Origin: an uncultured Flavobacteriaceae bacterium
GTDB taxonomy: Bacteria > Bacteroidota > Bacteroidia > Flavobacteriales > Flavobacteriaceae
Reading direction: 5' to 3'
Assembly (NCBI GenBank): GCA_947502495.1
Contig: CANNAC010000003.1
Location: 372,001-436,000 of the forward strand
DNA: 64,000 nucleotides
Numbering within the stretch: position 1 is the first letter of the stretch; every line of letters starts with the position of its first letter. Made by a program: the position numbers and the translations under genes. Below the pieces are notes generated by a model. It had not been told where the DNA came from and searched no databases. It saw only the letters and a list, made by a program, of their open reading frames with translations. Below are positions 52,534 to 61,170 of the stretch, in pieces.

Positions 52534-52658
52534 ATTTAAGAAGTCTTTTTGTAGAAGCCTTTTGTACGCCATTAATTTTTTAGGGAAAATAAAAAAAAAC
52601 TTGCGCAAGTTTAAAGTGTTATAACATGCCAAAAATAAATACTAGAGACTTCTTAAAT
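52534..52658. repeat. Inverted-repeat-bounded intergenic element upstream of the broken lipoprotein gene
   Basis: 13-nt terminal arms ATTTAAGAAGTCT / AGACTTCTTAAAT are 99 nt apart and enclose a perfect palindrome AAACTTGCGCAAGTTT (52597-52612). A further direct copy of TTTAAGAAGTC lies at 52518-52528. It fills part of the 446-nt gap 52459-52904; the remainder is AT-rich leader sequence for the lipoprotein gene plus the tsf terminator region. Could be a small non-autonomous element or a regulatory region. Confidence 0.5.
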
Positions 52659-52800
52659 AACTAGAAATTTACACTGACATTTCAAACTTAAAAAAAAATA
52701 AATGAATAGGACAAGCTTTTATAGTAAATTTTCTAAACGCGCATATATTTACGGAAAAACCGTAAAAAATATATAGAAATGACTGTGGTTTTTAAATTAC

Positions 52801-52848
52801 AGAAATAAAAAAACCACTACGCTTAAATTGAAAGAGTAGTGGTTTTTA
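52801..52848 (-). terminator. Terminator after tsf; copy B of the flanking repeat
   Basis: A hairpin AAACCACTAC / GTAGTGGTTT, 57 nt past the tsf stop. The surrounding AGAAATAAAAAAA...CCACTACGCTTAAAT...GTAGTGGTTTTT repeats copy A at 49284-49334 with a few changes, and both are followed by AATTTATTCTA. Confidence 0.8.
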
Positions 52849-52868
52849 ATAATTTATTCTAGTTAACG

Positions 52869-52888
52869 ATTTCCGCTTTCGCGGAAAT
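52869..52888. repeat. REP-like hairpin after tsf
   Basis: ATTTCCGC-TTTC-GCGGAAAT, a short palindrome with 8-bp arms. The outer ATTTCC/GGAAAT arms also occur at 18294-18313, suggesting a dispersed family. Confidence 0.6.
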
Positions 52889-52904
52889 GAAAAAAGATCC
52901 TTTT

Positions 52905-53867
52905 TTATCCTAAAGAAACACGTTTAAATGCAGTAACAGTAAGATTTTTTGAAGCTACATATTCTGCAACAGTCATTTTTTCATCTTTAATAAACTTTTG
53001 ATCTAATAAACATTGTTCTTGATCTAAAGTAGTGTTATCGCTAATAAAACGTTCCATTTTTCCAGGAAGAATTCTATCCCAAATTTGTTCTGGTTTTCCT
53101 TCAGCTTTTAATTCTGCTTTAGCATCTTCTTCTGCTTTAGCCATAACTTCTGGAGTTAATTGTGCCATAGAGATAAATTGAGGTACATTTTTAAGTGTTT
53201 TACCTAAACGACCTAATTCAATATTATCTTTTTCTATAACTGCAATTCTTGCTTCTGTTTCACTTGCTACAAATGCAGGATCAAAACCTTTATAAGATAA
53301 AGAAGTTGCTCCCATAGATGCTACTTGCATTGCTACGTCTTTAGCAACTGTTTCTGCGTCTGCTGAATTTTCAGATAAACCAACTAAAGCACCAATTTTG
53401 TTAATGTGTACATACGTACCAACATAAGCTGCTTCTAATTTTTCAAATCCGTTGATTTCTAATTTCTCACCAACAACACCGGTTTGCTCTACTAATTTTT
53501 CAGCAACTGTCATTCCTCCAAAATCTGCTGCTAAGAAATCTTCTTTGTTGTCAAAGTTGATTGCTATTTCTGCAAATTGGTTTGCTAAAGCTAAGAAAGA
53601 TTCGTTTTTACCAACAAAATCCGTTTCACATCCTAAAACGATAGTTACACCAACAGTGTTGTCTGCATTAATTTTAGAAACTGCTGCACCTTCACTAGAG
53701 TCACGATCGGCTCTTTTAGCTGCTACTTTTTGTCCTTTTTTACGTAATACTTCAATTGCTTTGTCAAAATCACCTTCTGCTTCTACTAAAGCATTTTTGC
53801 AATCCATCATTCCAGCTCCTGTAGCTTGTCTTAATTTGTTTACTTCTGCTGCTGTTATTTTTACCAT
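52905..53867 (-). CDS. tsf: Translation elongation factor Ts
   Basis: A 320-residue EF-Ts, the nucleotide exchange factor of EF-Tu. The N-terminal UBA-like domain is intact (VNKLRQATGAGMMDCKNALVEAEGDFDKAIEVLRKKG), the TDFV motif sits in LGCETDFVGKNESF, and the C-terminal module is present (KMERFISDNTTLDQEQCLLDQKF). The ATG at 53867 (MVKITA) gives the family start; one at 53876 adds only three residues. It follows rpsB after 96 nt. In most flavobacteria pyrH comes next, but here a module intervenes. Confidence 0.96.
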   Translation of the reverse strand: MVKITAAEVNKLRQATGAGMMDCKNALVEAEGDFDKAIEVLRKKGQKVAAKRADRDSSEGAAVSKINADNTVGVTIVLGCETDFVGKNESFLALANQFAEIAINFDNKEDFLAADFGGMTVAEKLVEQTGVVGEKLEINGFEKLEAAYVGTYVHINKIGALVGLSENSADAETVAKDVAMQVASMGATSLSYKGFDPAFVASETEARIAVIEKDNIELGRLGKTLKNVPQFISMAQLTPEVMAKAEEDAKAELKAEGKPEQIWDRILPGKMERFISDNTTLDQEQCLLDQKFIKDEKMTVAEYVASKNLTVTAFKRVSLG

Positions 53868-53963
53868 AGCTTCCATATATTTTTTAATTTAAAAAAGTCG
53901 TACCATCAAATTTCTAAAAAGAAAAAGAACGAAACGACTTTTTTACGTTGTGTTAATGTTATT

Positions 53964-54740
53964 TTATTCTTCCTCTTCTTTTGCTACTTCCGCTTTTTCT
54001 GCTTTTGGAGCTGGAGCATCTGCTTTCTTTTCTGCCTTTGGAGCATCTTTTTCTGCTTTGCGCTCTGCTAAACCACCAGCAATTGCATTAGTAACATGCG
54101 TTAAAATCTTGTCAATTGATTTAGAAGCATCATCATTTGATGGTATAACGTAATCTACTTGACGTGGATCAGAGTTCGTATCTACCATTGCAAATATTGG
54201 AATGTTTAATTTTTGTGCTTCTTTAATTGCAATATGCTCACGCTTAATATCTACAACAAATAAAGCTGCTGGTAAACGAGTCATATCGTTAATAGAACCT
54301 AAATTCTTTTCTAATTTAGCTCTTAAACGATCTACTTGTAATCTTTCTTTTTTAGAAAGTGTCATGAATGTTCCATCTTTCTTCATTCTATCAATAGTAG
54401 CCATTTTTTTAACAGCTTTTCTAATAGTAACAAAGTTGGTTAACATTCCACCAGGCCAACGCTCAGTAATGTAAGGCATATCTACGCTACCTGCTTTTTC
54501 TGATACGATGTCTTTTGCTTGTTTTTTTGTAGCAACAAATAAAATTTTACGACCGGAAGCTGCAATTTTTGCAAGTGCATCTCCAGCTTCGTCCATTTTA
54601 GCTGCTGTTTTATAAAGGTTGATTATATGGATGCCATTACGCTCCATATATACGTAAGGGGCCATGTTTGGATCCCACTTACGTGTAAGGTGACCAAAGT
54701 GTACACCTGCTTCAAGTAATTCTTTTACTTCTACTGCCAT
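53964..54740 (-). CDS. rpsB: 30S ribosomal protein S2
   Basis: A 258-residue S2: LLEAGVHFGHLTRKWDPNMAPYVYMERNGIHIINLYKT, the DMTRLPAALFVVDIKREHIAIKEA core and PIFAMVDTNSDPRQVDYVIPSNDDAS. The final 30 residues are a Lys/Ala/Glu low-complexity tail (KKADAPAPKAEKAEVAKEEEE) longer than in E. coli. A structured leader of about 210 nt precedes it after rpsI. Confidence 0.97.
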   Translation of the reverse strand: MAVEVKELLEAGVHFGHLTRKWDPNMAPYVYMERNGIHIINLYKTAAKMDEAGDALAKIAASGRKILFVATKKQAKDIVSEKAGSVDMPYITERWPGGMLTNFVTIRKAVKKMATIDRMKKDGTFMTLSKKERLQVDRLRAKLEKNLGSINDMTRLPAALFVVDIKREHIAIKEAQKLNIPIFAMVDTNSDPRQVDYVIPSNDDASKSIDKILTHVTNAIAGGLAERKAEKDAPKAEKKADAPAPKAEKAEVAKEEEE

Positions 54741-54870
54741 TTTGTAATAGTTTACGTTCTGTTGATTAGCAATGTTCCAATTGGCTGGGTCGAATTAACA
54801 ACGAGCCTTTGGCTTCATTTAGATGCTTAACTAAATCCTGCGGTCTTATATTAAAGACGCTAGGACAACA
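54741..54870 (-). promoter_or_regulatory. Structured 5' leader of rpsB
   Basis: A stem-loop TCCT-AGC-GTCTT...AAGAC-CGC-AGGA (54836-54865) with a symmetric internal loop, then a GCC-AAA-GGC hairpin (54805-54813) lie ahead of the ATG. Ribosomal S2 genes are often autoregulated through such leaders; this one is a candidate S2-binding site by position and structure only. Confidence 0.4.
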
Positions 54871-54895
54871 ATAACTGTTTAAATTTTGTTTTATT

Positions 54896-54942
54896 TTCAA
54901 CAGAATGGAAAGACTGTAAAACAGATTTCCAATACTGTTGAA
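54896..54942 (-). terminator. Long hairpin between rpsI and rpsB
   Basis: A nested stem: TTCAACAG / CTGTTGAA outside, TGGAAA / TTTCCA and CTGT / ACAG inside, 8 nt past the rpsI stop, followed by an A/T-rich but not T-only stretch. Probably a terminator or processing hairpin. Confidence 0.6.
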
Positions 54943-54950
54943 GGATACTA

Positions 54951-55337
54951 TTAACGTTTCGAGAATTGGAATTTCTTACGCGCTTTCTTCTGACCGAATT
55001 TCTTACGCTCCACCATTCTTGGATCTCTTGTTAATAAACCTTCTGGTTTTAAAATTAATCTGTTTTCAGCATCTATTTCGCACATTGCACGAGATAAACC
55101 TAAACGGATTGCTTCTGCTTGACCTGTAATACCTCCTCCGAATACATTAACTGTAATATCAAAGTTGCCATCGTTGTTAGTCATAACTAAAGGTTGATTT
55201 ACTTTGTACTGCAAAGTAGCAGTAGAAAAGTAATCTGTCATGTCTTTTTTATTTACTGTTATCTTCCCAGTTCCTGCGGCAAGATATACACGTGCAACAG
55301 CCGTTTTTCTACGACCAATTTTGTGAATTACATCCAT
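54951..55337 (-). CDS. rpsI: 30S ribosomal protein S9
   Basis: A 128-residue S9: IGRRKTAVARVYLAAGTGKITVN at the start, NVFGGGITGQAEAIRLGLSRAM, LTRDPRMVERKKFGQKKARKKFQFSKR at the C-terminus, ending with the Lys-Arg tail that reaches the ribosomal P site. One nucleotide separates it from rplM. Confidence 0.98.
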   Translation of the reverse strand: MDVIHKIGRRKTAVARVYLAAGTGKITVNKKDMTDYFSTATLQYKVNQPLVMTNNDGNFDITVNVFGGGITGQAEAIRLGLSRAMCEIDAENRLILKPEGLLTRDPRMVERKKFGQKKARKKFQFSKR

Positions 55338-55338
55338 G

Positions 55339-55794
55339 TTATTTGAATTCTTCTAAGTTAATTGTTTTTGGTTTTTGAGCTTCATGTGTATGAGCTGTAC
55401 CAACAACAACATTTAAATTACGGAATATTGCTGCACCTAATTTGTTTTTAGGAAGCATTCCTTTTACTGATTTTTCTACTAATCTTGTTGGATCTTTTCC
55501 AAACAATTCTGTAGCAGTTAAACTTCTTTGACCACCTGGGTAACCAGTATGACGGATATAAGATTTGTCCGTCCACTTTTTCCCTGTTAAGTTGATTTTT
55601 TCTGCATTGATAACAATTACGTTATCTCCACAATCAACATGTGGTGTGAAGCTAGGTTTATGTTTTCCTCTTAAAAGTTTTGCAACTTTAGAAGATAAAC
55701 GACCCAAAGATTGACCTTCAGCATCCACTAAAACCCACTGCTTATCTACAGTAGCTTTGTTTGCTGAAATCGTTTTGTAGCTTAATGTGTCCAC
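55339..55794 (-). CDS. rplM: 50S ribosomal protein L13
   Basis: A 151-residue L13 (TLSYKTISANKATVDKQWVLVDAEGQSLGRLSSKVAKLLRGK, AEKINLTGKKWTDKSYIRHTGYPGG, MLPKNKLGAAIFRNLNVVVG). The start codon is GTG (55792-55794), giving the conserved MDTLSYKT. First gene of the rplM-rpsI operon with a strong two-element promoter and a leader of about 60 nt that contains a GTCTATAGAC palindrome and a CTC/GAG hairpin, a possible L13 regulatory leader. Confidence 0.97.
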   Translation of the reverse strand: MDTLSYKTISANKATVDKQWVLVDAEGQSLGRLSSKVAKLLRGKHKPSFTPHVDCGDNVIVINAEKINLTGKKWTDKSYIRHTGYPGGQRSLTATELFGKDPTRLVEKSVKGMLPKNKLGAAIFRNLNVVVGTAHTHEAQKPKTINLEEFK

Positions 55795-55863
55795 GTTATT
55801 AATAATTTTTTTACCCGTCTATAGACTAGGTAGATTAAACATTCCTCTCTCAAAAAGAGTTTG

Positions 55864-55894
55864 CAAATTTACGATTATATATTTGAATACCAAA
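55864..55894 (-). promoter_or_regulatory. rplM-rpsI promoter, exact -33/-7 match
   Basis: TTTG (55891-55894) and TAAATTTG (55864-55871) are separated by exactly 19 nt, the full Bacteroidetes housekeeping consensus. It is the best promoter in the window and anchors the reading of the others. Confidence 0.8.
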
Positions 55895-56009
55895 TAGTGA
55901 GGTAATTTATTTTTTTATTGATTTTCAATAGGTTAAAGTTGCTTCCTGTCCAAGGATACTTTAAAATAGATTTTTAAAGCGTTACCTATTATGTATTCGA
56001 CTCTTTTAT

Positions 56010-56017
56010 TAGCTTTG
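56010..56017 (+). promoter_or_regulatory. -7 promoter box of the ABC-F gene
   Basis: TAGCTTTG matches TAnnTTTG, 21 nt before the ATG at 56039. Confidence 0.5.
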
Positions 56018-56038
56018 CATTTCTAAAAAAACATAGAT

Positions 56039-57670
56039 ATGATTTCAGTAGATGCTTTAGCAGTCGAATTTAGCGGACAAACCTTATTTAGTGATGTGTC
56101 TTTTACTATTAATGAAAATGATAAGATTGCCTTAATGGGTAAAAATGGTGCAGGAAAATCTACCATGATGAAAATTATTGCTGGTGTGCAAAAGGGAACT
56201 CGCGGACATGTGCGTTACCCAAAGGAAGCGGTAATAGCATATTTACCACAGCATTTGCTAACCGAAGATAATACTACTGTTTTTGATGAAGCTTCTAAAG
56301 CCTTTAGTCATGTGTATACCATGCGTGATGAAATGGATGCTTTAAATAAGCAGCTAGAAACACGTACCGATTATGAATCGGACGAATACATGAAGATTAT
56401 TGAGCGTGTTTCCGATTTAGGGGAAAAATACTATGCATTAGAAGATGTGAATTATGATGCCGAAGTAGAAAAAGCATTAAAAGGTTTAGGTTTTAAACAA
56501 GAAGATTTTACCAGTCTAACTAATGAGTTTAGCGGTGGATGGCGTATGCGAATAGAATTGGCTAAAATTTTATTACAGAAACCAGACCTTATATTATTAG
56601 ATGAGCCTACCAATCATATTGATATCGAATCTGTGATTTGGTTGGAAGACTTTTTAGTAAATAAAGCGAATGCCGTTGTCGTGATTTCGCATGATAAAGC
56701 ATTTATCGATAATATTACCAACCGTACTATTGAAGTTACTATGGGGCGTATTTATGATTATAAAGCAAACTACAGTCATTACTTACAACTTCGTGAAGAT
56801 CGACGCGTACATCAAATTAAAGCATTTCAAGAACAACAACGATTTATTGCAGATAATCAAGCGTTTATTGACCGATTTAAAGGGACGTTTTCTAAAACAA
56901 ATCAGGTAACTTCTAGAGAGCGTATGCTAGAGAAGTTGGAAATTATTGAAGTGGATGATTTAGATACTTCGGCCTTAAAACTGCGTTTCCCAAAAACACA
57001 GCGTTCTGGGGATTATCCAGTTACTGTAAAAGACGTTTCTAAATCCTATGATGAACATGTGGTGTTTAATAACGCAAACATGTCTATTGCACGTGGAGAA
57101 AAAGTTTGTTTTGTTGGTCGAAACGGAGAAGGTAAATCGACAATGATAAAAGCCATTCTAGGGCAAATAGAAGTAGATGGCGAATGTGCTTTAGGGCACA
57201 ATGTGAAAGTGGGGTATTTTGCACAAAACCAAGCTGCTTTATTAGACGAAGAATTAACTGTTTTTCAAACCGTAGATGAAGTTGCTAAAGGAGATATACG
57301 TACACAGATAAAAAATATTCTAGGTCGCTTTATGTTTAAAGGTGAAGATATTGATAAAAAAGTGAGTGTGCTTTCTGGTGGAGAAAAAACCAGATTGGCA
57401 ATGGTGAAACTTTTATTAGAACCTGTAAACTTGCTGATTTTAGATGAGCCAACAAACCATTTAGATTTAAAATCTAAAGATGTACTAAAGGAAGCTTTGT
57501 TAGATTTTGATGGTACTTTAATATTAGTATCACACGATAGAGATTTTCTACAAGGTTTATCTAATAAAGTATTCGAATTTAAAGACAAACGTGTGATCGA
57601 GCACTTTGAAACAGTCGATGATTTCTTAGCTAGAAATAGAATAGAAAGCTTAAAAGCGATTGATTTATAA
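56039..57670 (+). CDS. ABC-F family ATPase
   Basis: A 543-residue soluble protein with two ABC domains and no TM. Walker A GKNGAGKS and GRNGEGKS, signatures FSGGWRMRIELA and LSGGEKTRLAMV, Walker B LILLDEPTNHID and LLILDEPTNHLD, and a charged helical linker (about 240-310, EQQRFIADNQAFIDRFKGTFSKTNQ). ABC-F proteins bind the ribosomal E site and rescue or regulate translation, some giving antibiotic resistance. Length and linker fit the YbiT-like housekeeping group better than resistance types, but that is not certain. Confidence 0.93.
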   Translation: MISVDALAVEFSGQTLFSDVSFTINENDKIALMGKNGAGKSTMMKIIAGVQKGTRGHVRYPKEAVIAYLPQHLLTEDNTTVFDEASKAFSHVYTMRDEMDALNKQLETRTDYESDEYMKIIERVSDLGEKYYALEDVNYDAEVEKALKGLGFKQEDFTSLTNEFSGGWRMRIELAKILLQKPDLILLDEPTNHIDIESVIWLEDFLVNKANAVVVISHDKAFIDNITNRTIEVTMGRIYDYKANYSHYLQLREDRRVHQIKAFQEQQRFIADNQAFIDRFKGTFSKTNQVTSRERMLEKLEIIEVDDLDTSALKLRFPKTQRSGDYPVTVKDVSKSYDEHVVFNNANMSIARGEKVCFVGRNGEGKSTMIKAILGQIEVDGECALGHNVKVGYFAQNQAALLDEELTVFQTVDEVAKGDIRTQIKNILGRFMFKGEDIDKKVSVLSGGEKTRLAMVKLLLEPVNLLILDEPTNHLDLKSKDVLKEALLDFDGTLILVSHDRDFLQGLSNKVFEFKDKRVIEHFETVDDFLARNRIESLKAIDL

Positions 57671-57771
57671 TCGTTTCATTTTATAAGGGTTTTAAAGCCG
57701 TTTCATTTTTGGAATCGTTTTTGTAATTGTCATGATGCACAATATTTAATTTAACCATTAGTTATATCCTT

Positions 57772-58941
57772 ATGAGAGTATTATTAGCCATCGTATTTCT
57801 GTTCCATTTCTTAAGTTCTTTTGCACAATGGGAACCTGGTTTTGATGTTAAAGAAGCGACTTCTACCATTGCTATGTGTAATAGTTTTAATTTTATAGAA
57901 CAATATGGTACTAGCGAAAATATCATTCCGGAGCATTTTAATTTGCACCATACTTCCAATATATTAAGTATGGACAACAAGTTTGAAGTGTATGAAAACG
58001 ATCATGTTGGTGTTATTAATTATAGAGGTTCTACAGATAAAATGATTAGTTGGGTAGAGAATTGCTACTCTGCTATGATTCCTGCAAAAGGCGAAATTAT
58101 TATAGATGAGAAAGCACACGATTATGCTTTTGCTTCCAATGAAAATGCTGCTGTTCACGCTGGTTACGGATTAACAGTGGTGATGCTTTCCGAAGAAATT
58201 ATAGAGCAAATCAAAGCCTTAAATAAAAAAGGAATCTATGATATTATGATAACGGGACATAGTCAAGGTGGTGCTTTGGCGAGCCTGACAAGAGCATATT
58301 TAGAAAATTTACCAAAAGGCAAATTGTCAAAAAAGAATAGCTATAAAACCTATGCGTATGCGCAACCAATGTCTGGAAATAAAGAGTTTTCGGAAGAATA
58401 TAATACCAGATTTAGTGATGCCGGAACCAGTTATTCCATTATAAATGCAGAAGATCCTGTGCCATATATGCCTTTTAATTATGAAGAAGAAAAACTAGTT
58501 ACTAAAGAAAAAGTAAGAGGTTGGCTTTTTGGTGATACCGAATTTAAAGCTAAAAAACTTGGTCAAGATGCTTTTATTCGATTGTTTGAAAGGGGATTAA
58601 CGGGTTATGTAAAAGGAAGCAATACGTTAATTAATAAGATTCTAGGATTGAAATTCGGAAAAATTGAAATGCCTGCGTTTGTAGCAGATATTAATTATTA
58701 TCCTACAGGAGAACTAAAAGAACTTCCAATATTTGAGTATCCAAAAGTAGCAGTCGATCCTTCTGAAGCATCAGAAGAGGAAAGGAAAGATTTAGAACAA
58801 GATGCTAACGGAAAATGGTATAAAAAGGAAGCGAAATTTTTTCAGCATAAGCCTTATAATTATTATGTTGCTGTACTAAAAAAATGGAACGTTCCTGCAT
58901 ATAATCGTTTAGAGGAAAGGTATTTACTTAGTGATTTGTAA
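57772..58941 (+). CDS. Secreted class 3 lipase family protein
   Basis: A 389-residue alpha/beta hydrolase: signal peptide (1-19, ending SFAQ), VGVINYRGSTDKMISWVENC as the oxyanion-side segment, the nucleophile elbow ITGHSQGGALASLT (Ser164), then QPMSGNKEFSEEYN and NAEDPVPYMPF, which supplies the catalytic Asp. The C-terminal His is not clearly assigned (HKPYNYYV is a candidate). It probably acts on lipids outside the cytoplasm. Neighbours are unrelated and it appears monocistronic. Confidence 0.85.
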   Translation: MRVLLAIVFLFHFLSSFAQWEPGFDVKEATSTIAMCNSFNFIEQYGTSENIIPEHFNLHHTSNILSMDNKFEVYENDHVGVINYRGSTDKMISWVENCYSAMIPAKGEIIIDEKAHDYAFASNENAAVHAGYGLTVVMLSEEIIEQIKALNKKGIYDIMITGHSQGGALASLTRAYLENLPKGKLSKKNSYKTYAYAQPMSGNKEFSEEYNTRFSDAGTSYSIINAEDPVPYMPFNYEEEKLVTKEKVRGWLFGDTEFKAKKLGQDAFIRLFERGLTGYVKGSNTLINKILGLKFGKIEMPAFVADINYYPTGELKELPIFEYPKVAVDPSEASEEERKDLEQDANGKWYKKEAKFFQHKPYNYYVAVLKKWNVPAYNRLEERYLLSDL

Positions 58942-59124
58942 AATATACTATTGCAATAAACCGTTTTAAATTCCTTATTTTAAATTTTCTATGTTGTAGA
59001 ATTTCTTCCGAAAAACAGAGAAATCAAACCCTATTTACCTACTTTATTTTATTTCTTGAGACTTTAGACTTCTAAAAAATTTGCTAAACCCTTTTATAAT
59101 AATGGCTAAGAGTGTTTTTTTGAC

Positions 59125-59132
59125 TATTTTTG
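59125..59132 (+). promoter_or_regulatory. -7 promoter box of the YgiQ gene
   Basis: TATTTTTG matches TAnnTTTG and ends 7 nt before the ATG, predicting a near-leaderless mRNA. The rest of the 198-nt gap after the lipase gene shows no other feature. Confidence 0.5.
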
Positions 59133-59139
59133 CAACAAT

Positions 59140-61101
59140 ATGCAAGAATTAAAACTTTCAGATTGGTTACCTACCACAAACAAAGAGGTGAAAATACGCG
59201 GTTGGCAAGAGCTAGACGTTATACTTTTTAGTGGCGATGCTTACGTAGATCATCCAACGTTTGGTCCTGCGGTTATAGGACGTTTGTTAGAAAGTTTTGG
59301 TTTGCGTGTTGCTATAGTACCACAGCCAAGTGTTACCGATAATTTACAAGATTTTGTAAAATTAGGGAAGCCAAAATTATTTTTTGGTGTGACTGGTGGT
59401 TGTATGGATCCTATGATTAGCAACTATAATGCAAATAAAAAGAGACGAGATAAAGATGCATATACGCCAAATGGAGATATTGGTTTTCGTCCAGATTATG
59501 CTACTTCTGTATATTCTAAAATCTTAAAAGATAAATGGCCAGATACACCCGTTTTAATTGGTGGTATTGAAGCTTCTTTACGTCGTGTTACGCATTACGA
59601 TTATTGGAGTGATAAGCTAATGCCAACTATTTTAGAAACTTCTAAAGCAGATATGTTGGTGTACGGAATGGGAGAGCAACCATTACGTGAAGTAGTGCGT
59701 TTATTACAAAAAGGAGTTCCTTTTAGTAGTATTAATACGATTATGCAAACGGCAGTTTTATTAGATGCAGATGCTAAAGTTCCTAAAAATAGTAATTGGG
59801 AAGATGTAGAAATACAGTCTCATGAAGTTTGTTTAAGCGATAAGAAGAAATATGCTTCTAACTTTAAAACCATAGAACAAGAATCGAATAAATTAGCGGC
59901 ACGACGCATTTTTCAGAAAGTAGGAGGAAAGCTGCTAATGATCAATCCGCCATATCCAACCATGACCGAAGCTGAAATTGATGCTTCTTTCGATTTACCA
60001 TACACCAGATTACCACATCCAAAATATAATAAACGTGGACCAATTCCTGCGTTTGAAATGATTAAGTTTTCCATCAATATCCATAGAGGTTGTTTTGGTG
60101 GTTGTAGCTTTTGTACTATTTCTGCGCATCAAGGAAAATTTATAGCGTCGCGTAGTAAAGAATCTATTTTAAAAGAAGTAGATACGGTTGCAAATATGCC
60201 AGACTTTAAAGGCTATTTGAGTGATATTGGAGGCCCAAGTGCGAACATGTATCAAATGAAAGGGAAAGTACAATCTATTTGCGACAAGTGTGTTGCGCCT
60301 AGTTGTATTTCGCCTGTAATATGTAGTAATTTAGATACGTCACATAAGCCGTTAACCGAATTATATCAAGCTGTAGATAGTCATCCAAAAGTAAAAAAAT
60401 CTTTTATCGGTTCTGGAATTAGACACGATATGTTAGTACCAGAATTTAATAAGAATGCAGATCCAAAAGAACTAGATGCATATACCGAAGAAGTGATGAC
60501 TAAGCACGTTTCTGGCCGACTTAAAGTAGCGCCAGAACATACTAGTGATCCGGTTTTAAAACTGATGCGTAAACCTTCGTTTAAATACTTTCATAAGTTT
60601 AAAGAGCGTTTCGATAAGATTAATGTAGCGAAGAATTTAAAGCTTCAGCTAATCCCTTATTTTATATCGAATCATCCGGCTTGTGAAGTAGAAGATATGG
60701 CAAACCTAGCTGCCGAAACGAAAGATTTGGGTTTTCAGCTAGAACAAGTACAAGGTTTTACACCAACGCCAATGACGGTTGCTACGGTAATTTATTATAG
60801 TGGTTATCATCCGTACACGCTTAAAAAAGTAAATACGCCTATTACTAGAAAAGAAAAAGATGAACAACATCGTTTTTTCTTCTGGTATAAAGAAGAAAAT
60901 AAAGCGTGGATAAAAAAGACCTTAAATAGATTAGGTCGTGAAGATTTACTAAAAGTATTACTTCCTGAAAAGGATGAAAAATGGCGAAAAAATAAACCTA
61001 CAGGAGAAACTAAAAATACATTTAATGATGCTGTAGCTCCTATTCCTTTTAACCAAAGAAAGAATAAGGCGAAGTTTAGAGGTAAGAAGAAGAAGCGTTA
61101 A
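59140..61101 (+). CDS. YgiQ-family radical SAM protein
   Basis: A 653-residue UPF0313/YgiQ protein. The N-terminal cobalamin-binding-like domain opens LSDWLPTTNKEVKIRGWQELDVILFSGDAYVDHP. The radical-SAM cluster is C-x3-C-x2-C in HRGCFGGCSFC (Cys318, Cys322, Cys325). An extra Cys cluster follows (CDKCVAPSCISPVICSNLD), and the C-terminal region ends in a very basic tail (KNKAKFRGKKKKR). The reaction is not known for this family. The next gene is 69 nt away and may be separate. Confidence 0.9.
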   Translation: MQELKLSDWLPTTNKEVKIRGWQELDVILFSGDAYVDHPTFGPAVIGRLLESFGLRVAIVPQPSVTDNLQDFVKLGKPKLFFGVTGGCMDPMISNYNANKKRRDKDAYTPNGDIGFRPDYATSVYSKILKDKWPDTPVLIGGIEASLRRVTHYDYWSDKLMPTILETSKADMLVYGMGEQPLREVVRLLQKGVPFSSINTIMQTAVLLDADAKVPKNSNWEDVEIQSHEVCLSDKKKYASNFKTIEQESNKLAARRIFQKVGGKLLMINPPYPTMTEAEIDASFDLPYTRLPHPKYNKRGPIPAFEMIKFSINIHRGCFGGCSFCTISAHQGKFIASRSKESILKEVDTVANMPDFKGYLSDIGGPSANMYQMKGKVQSICDKCVAPSCISPVICSNLDTSHKPLTELYQAVDSHPKVKKSFIGSGIRHDMLVPEFNKNADPKELDAYTEEVMTKHVSGRLKVAPEHTSDPVLKLMRKPSFKYFHKFKERFDKINVAKNLKLQLIPYFISNHPACEVEDMANLAAETKDLGFQLEQVQGFTPTPMTVATVIYYSGYHPYTLKKVNTPITRKEKDEQHRFFFWYKEENKAWIKKTLNRLGREDLLKVLLPEKDEKWRKNKPTGETKNTFNDAVAPIPFNQRKNKAKFRGKKKKR

Positions 61102-61170
61102 ATTACCGAAAGTAGCTATTTGCAATGTGCTCACACGTAAAAAAAGGTATTTAAGGGAATCGTATTTATT

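Noticed and set aside
53452-53892. 146-residue plus-strand ORF over tsf
   Set aside because: Antisense shadow of tsf; biased composition mirrors the codon pattern of the real gene.
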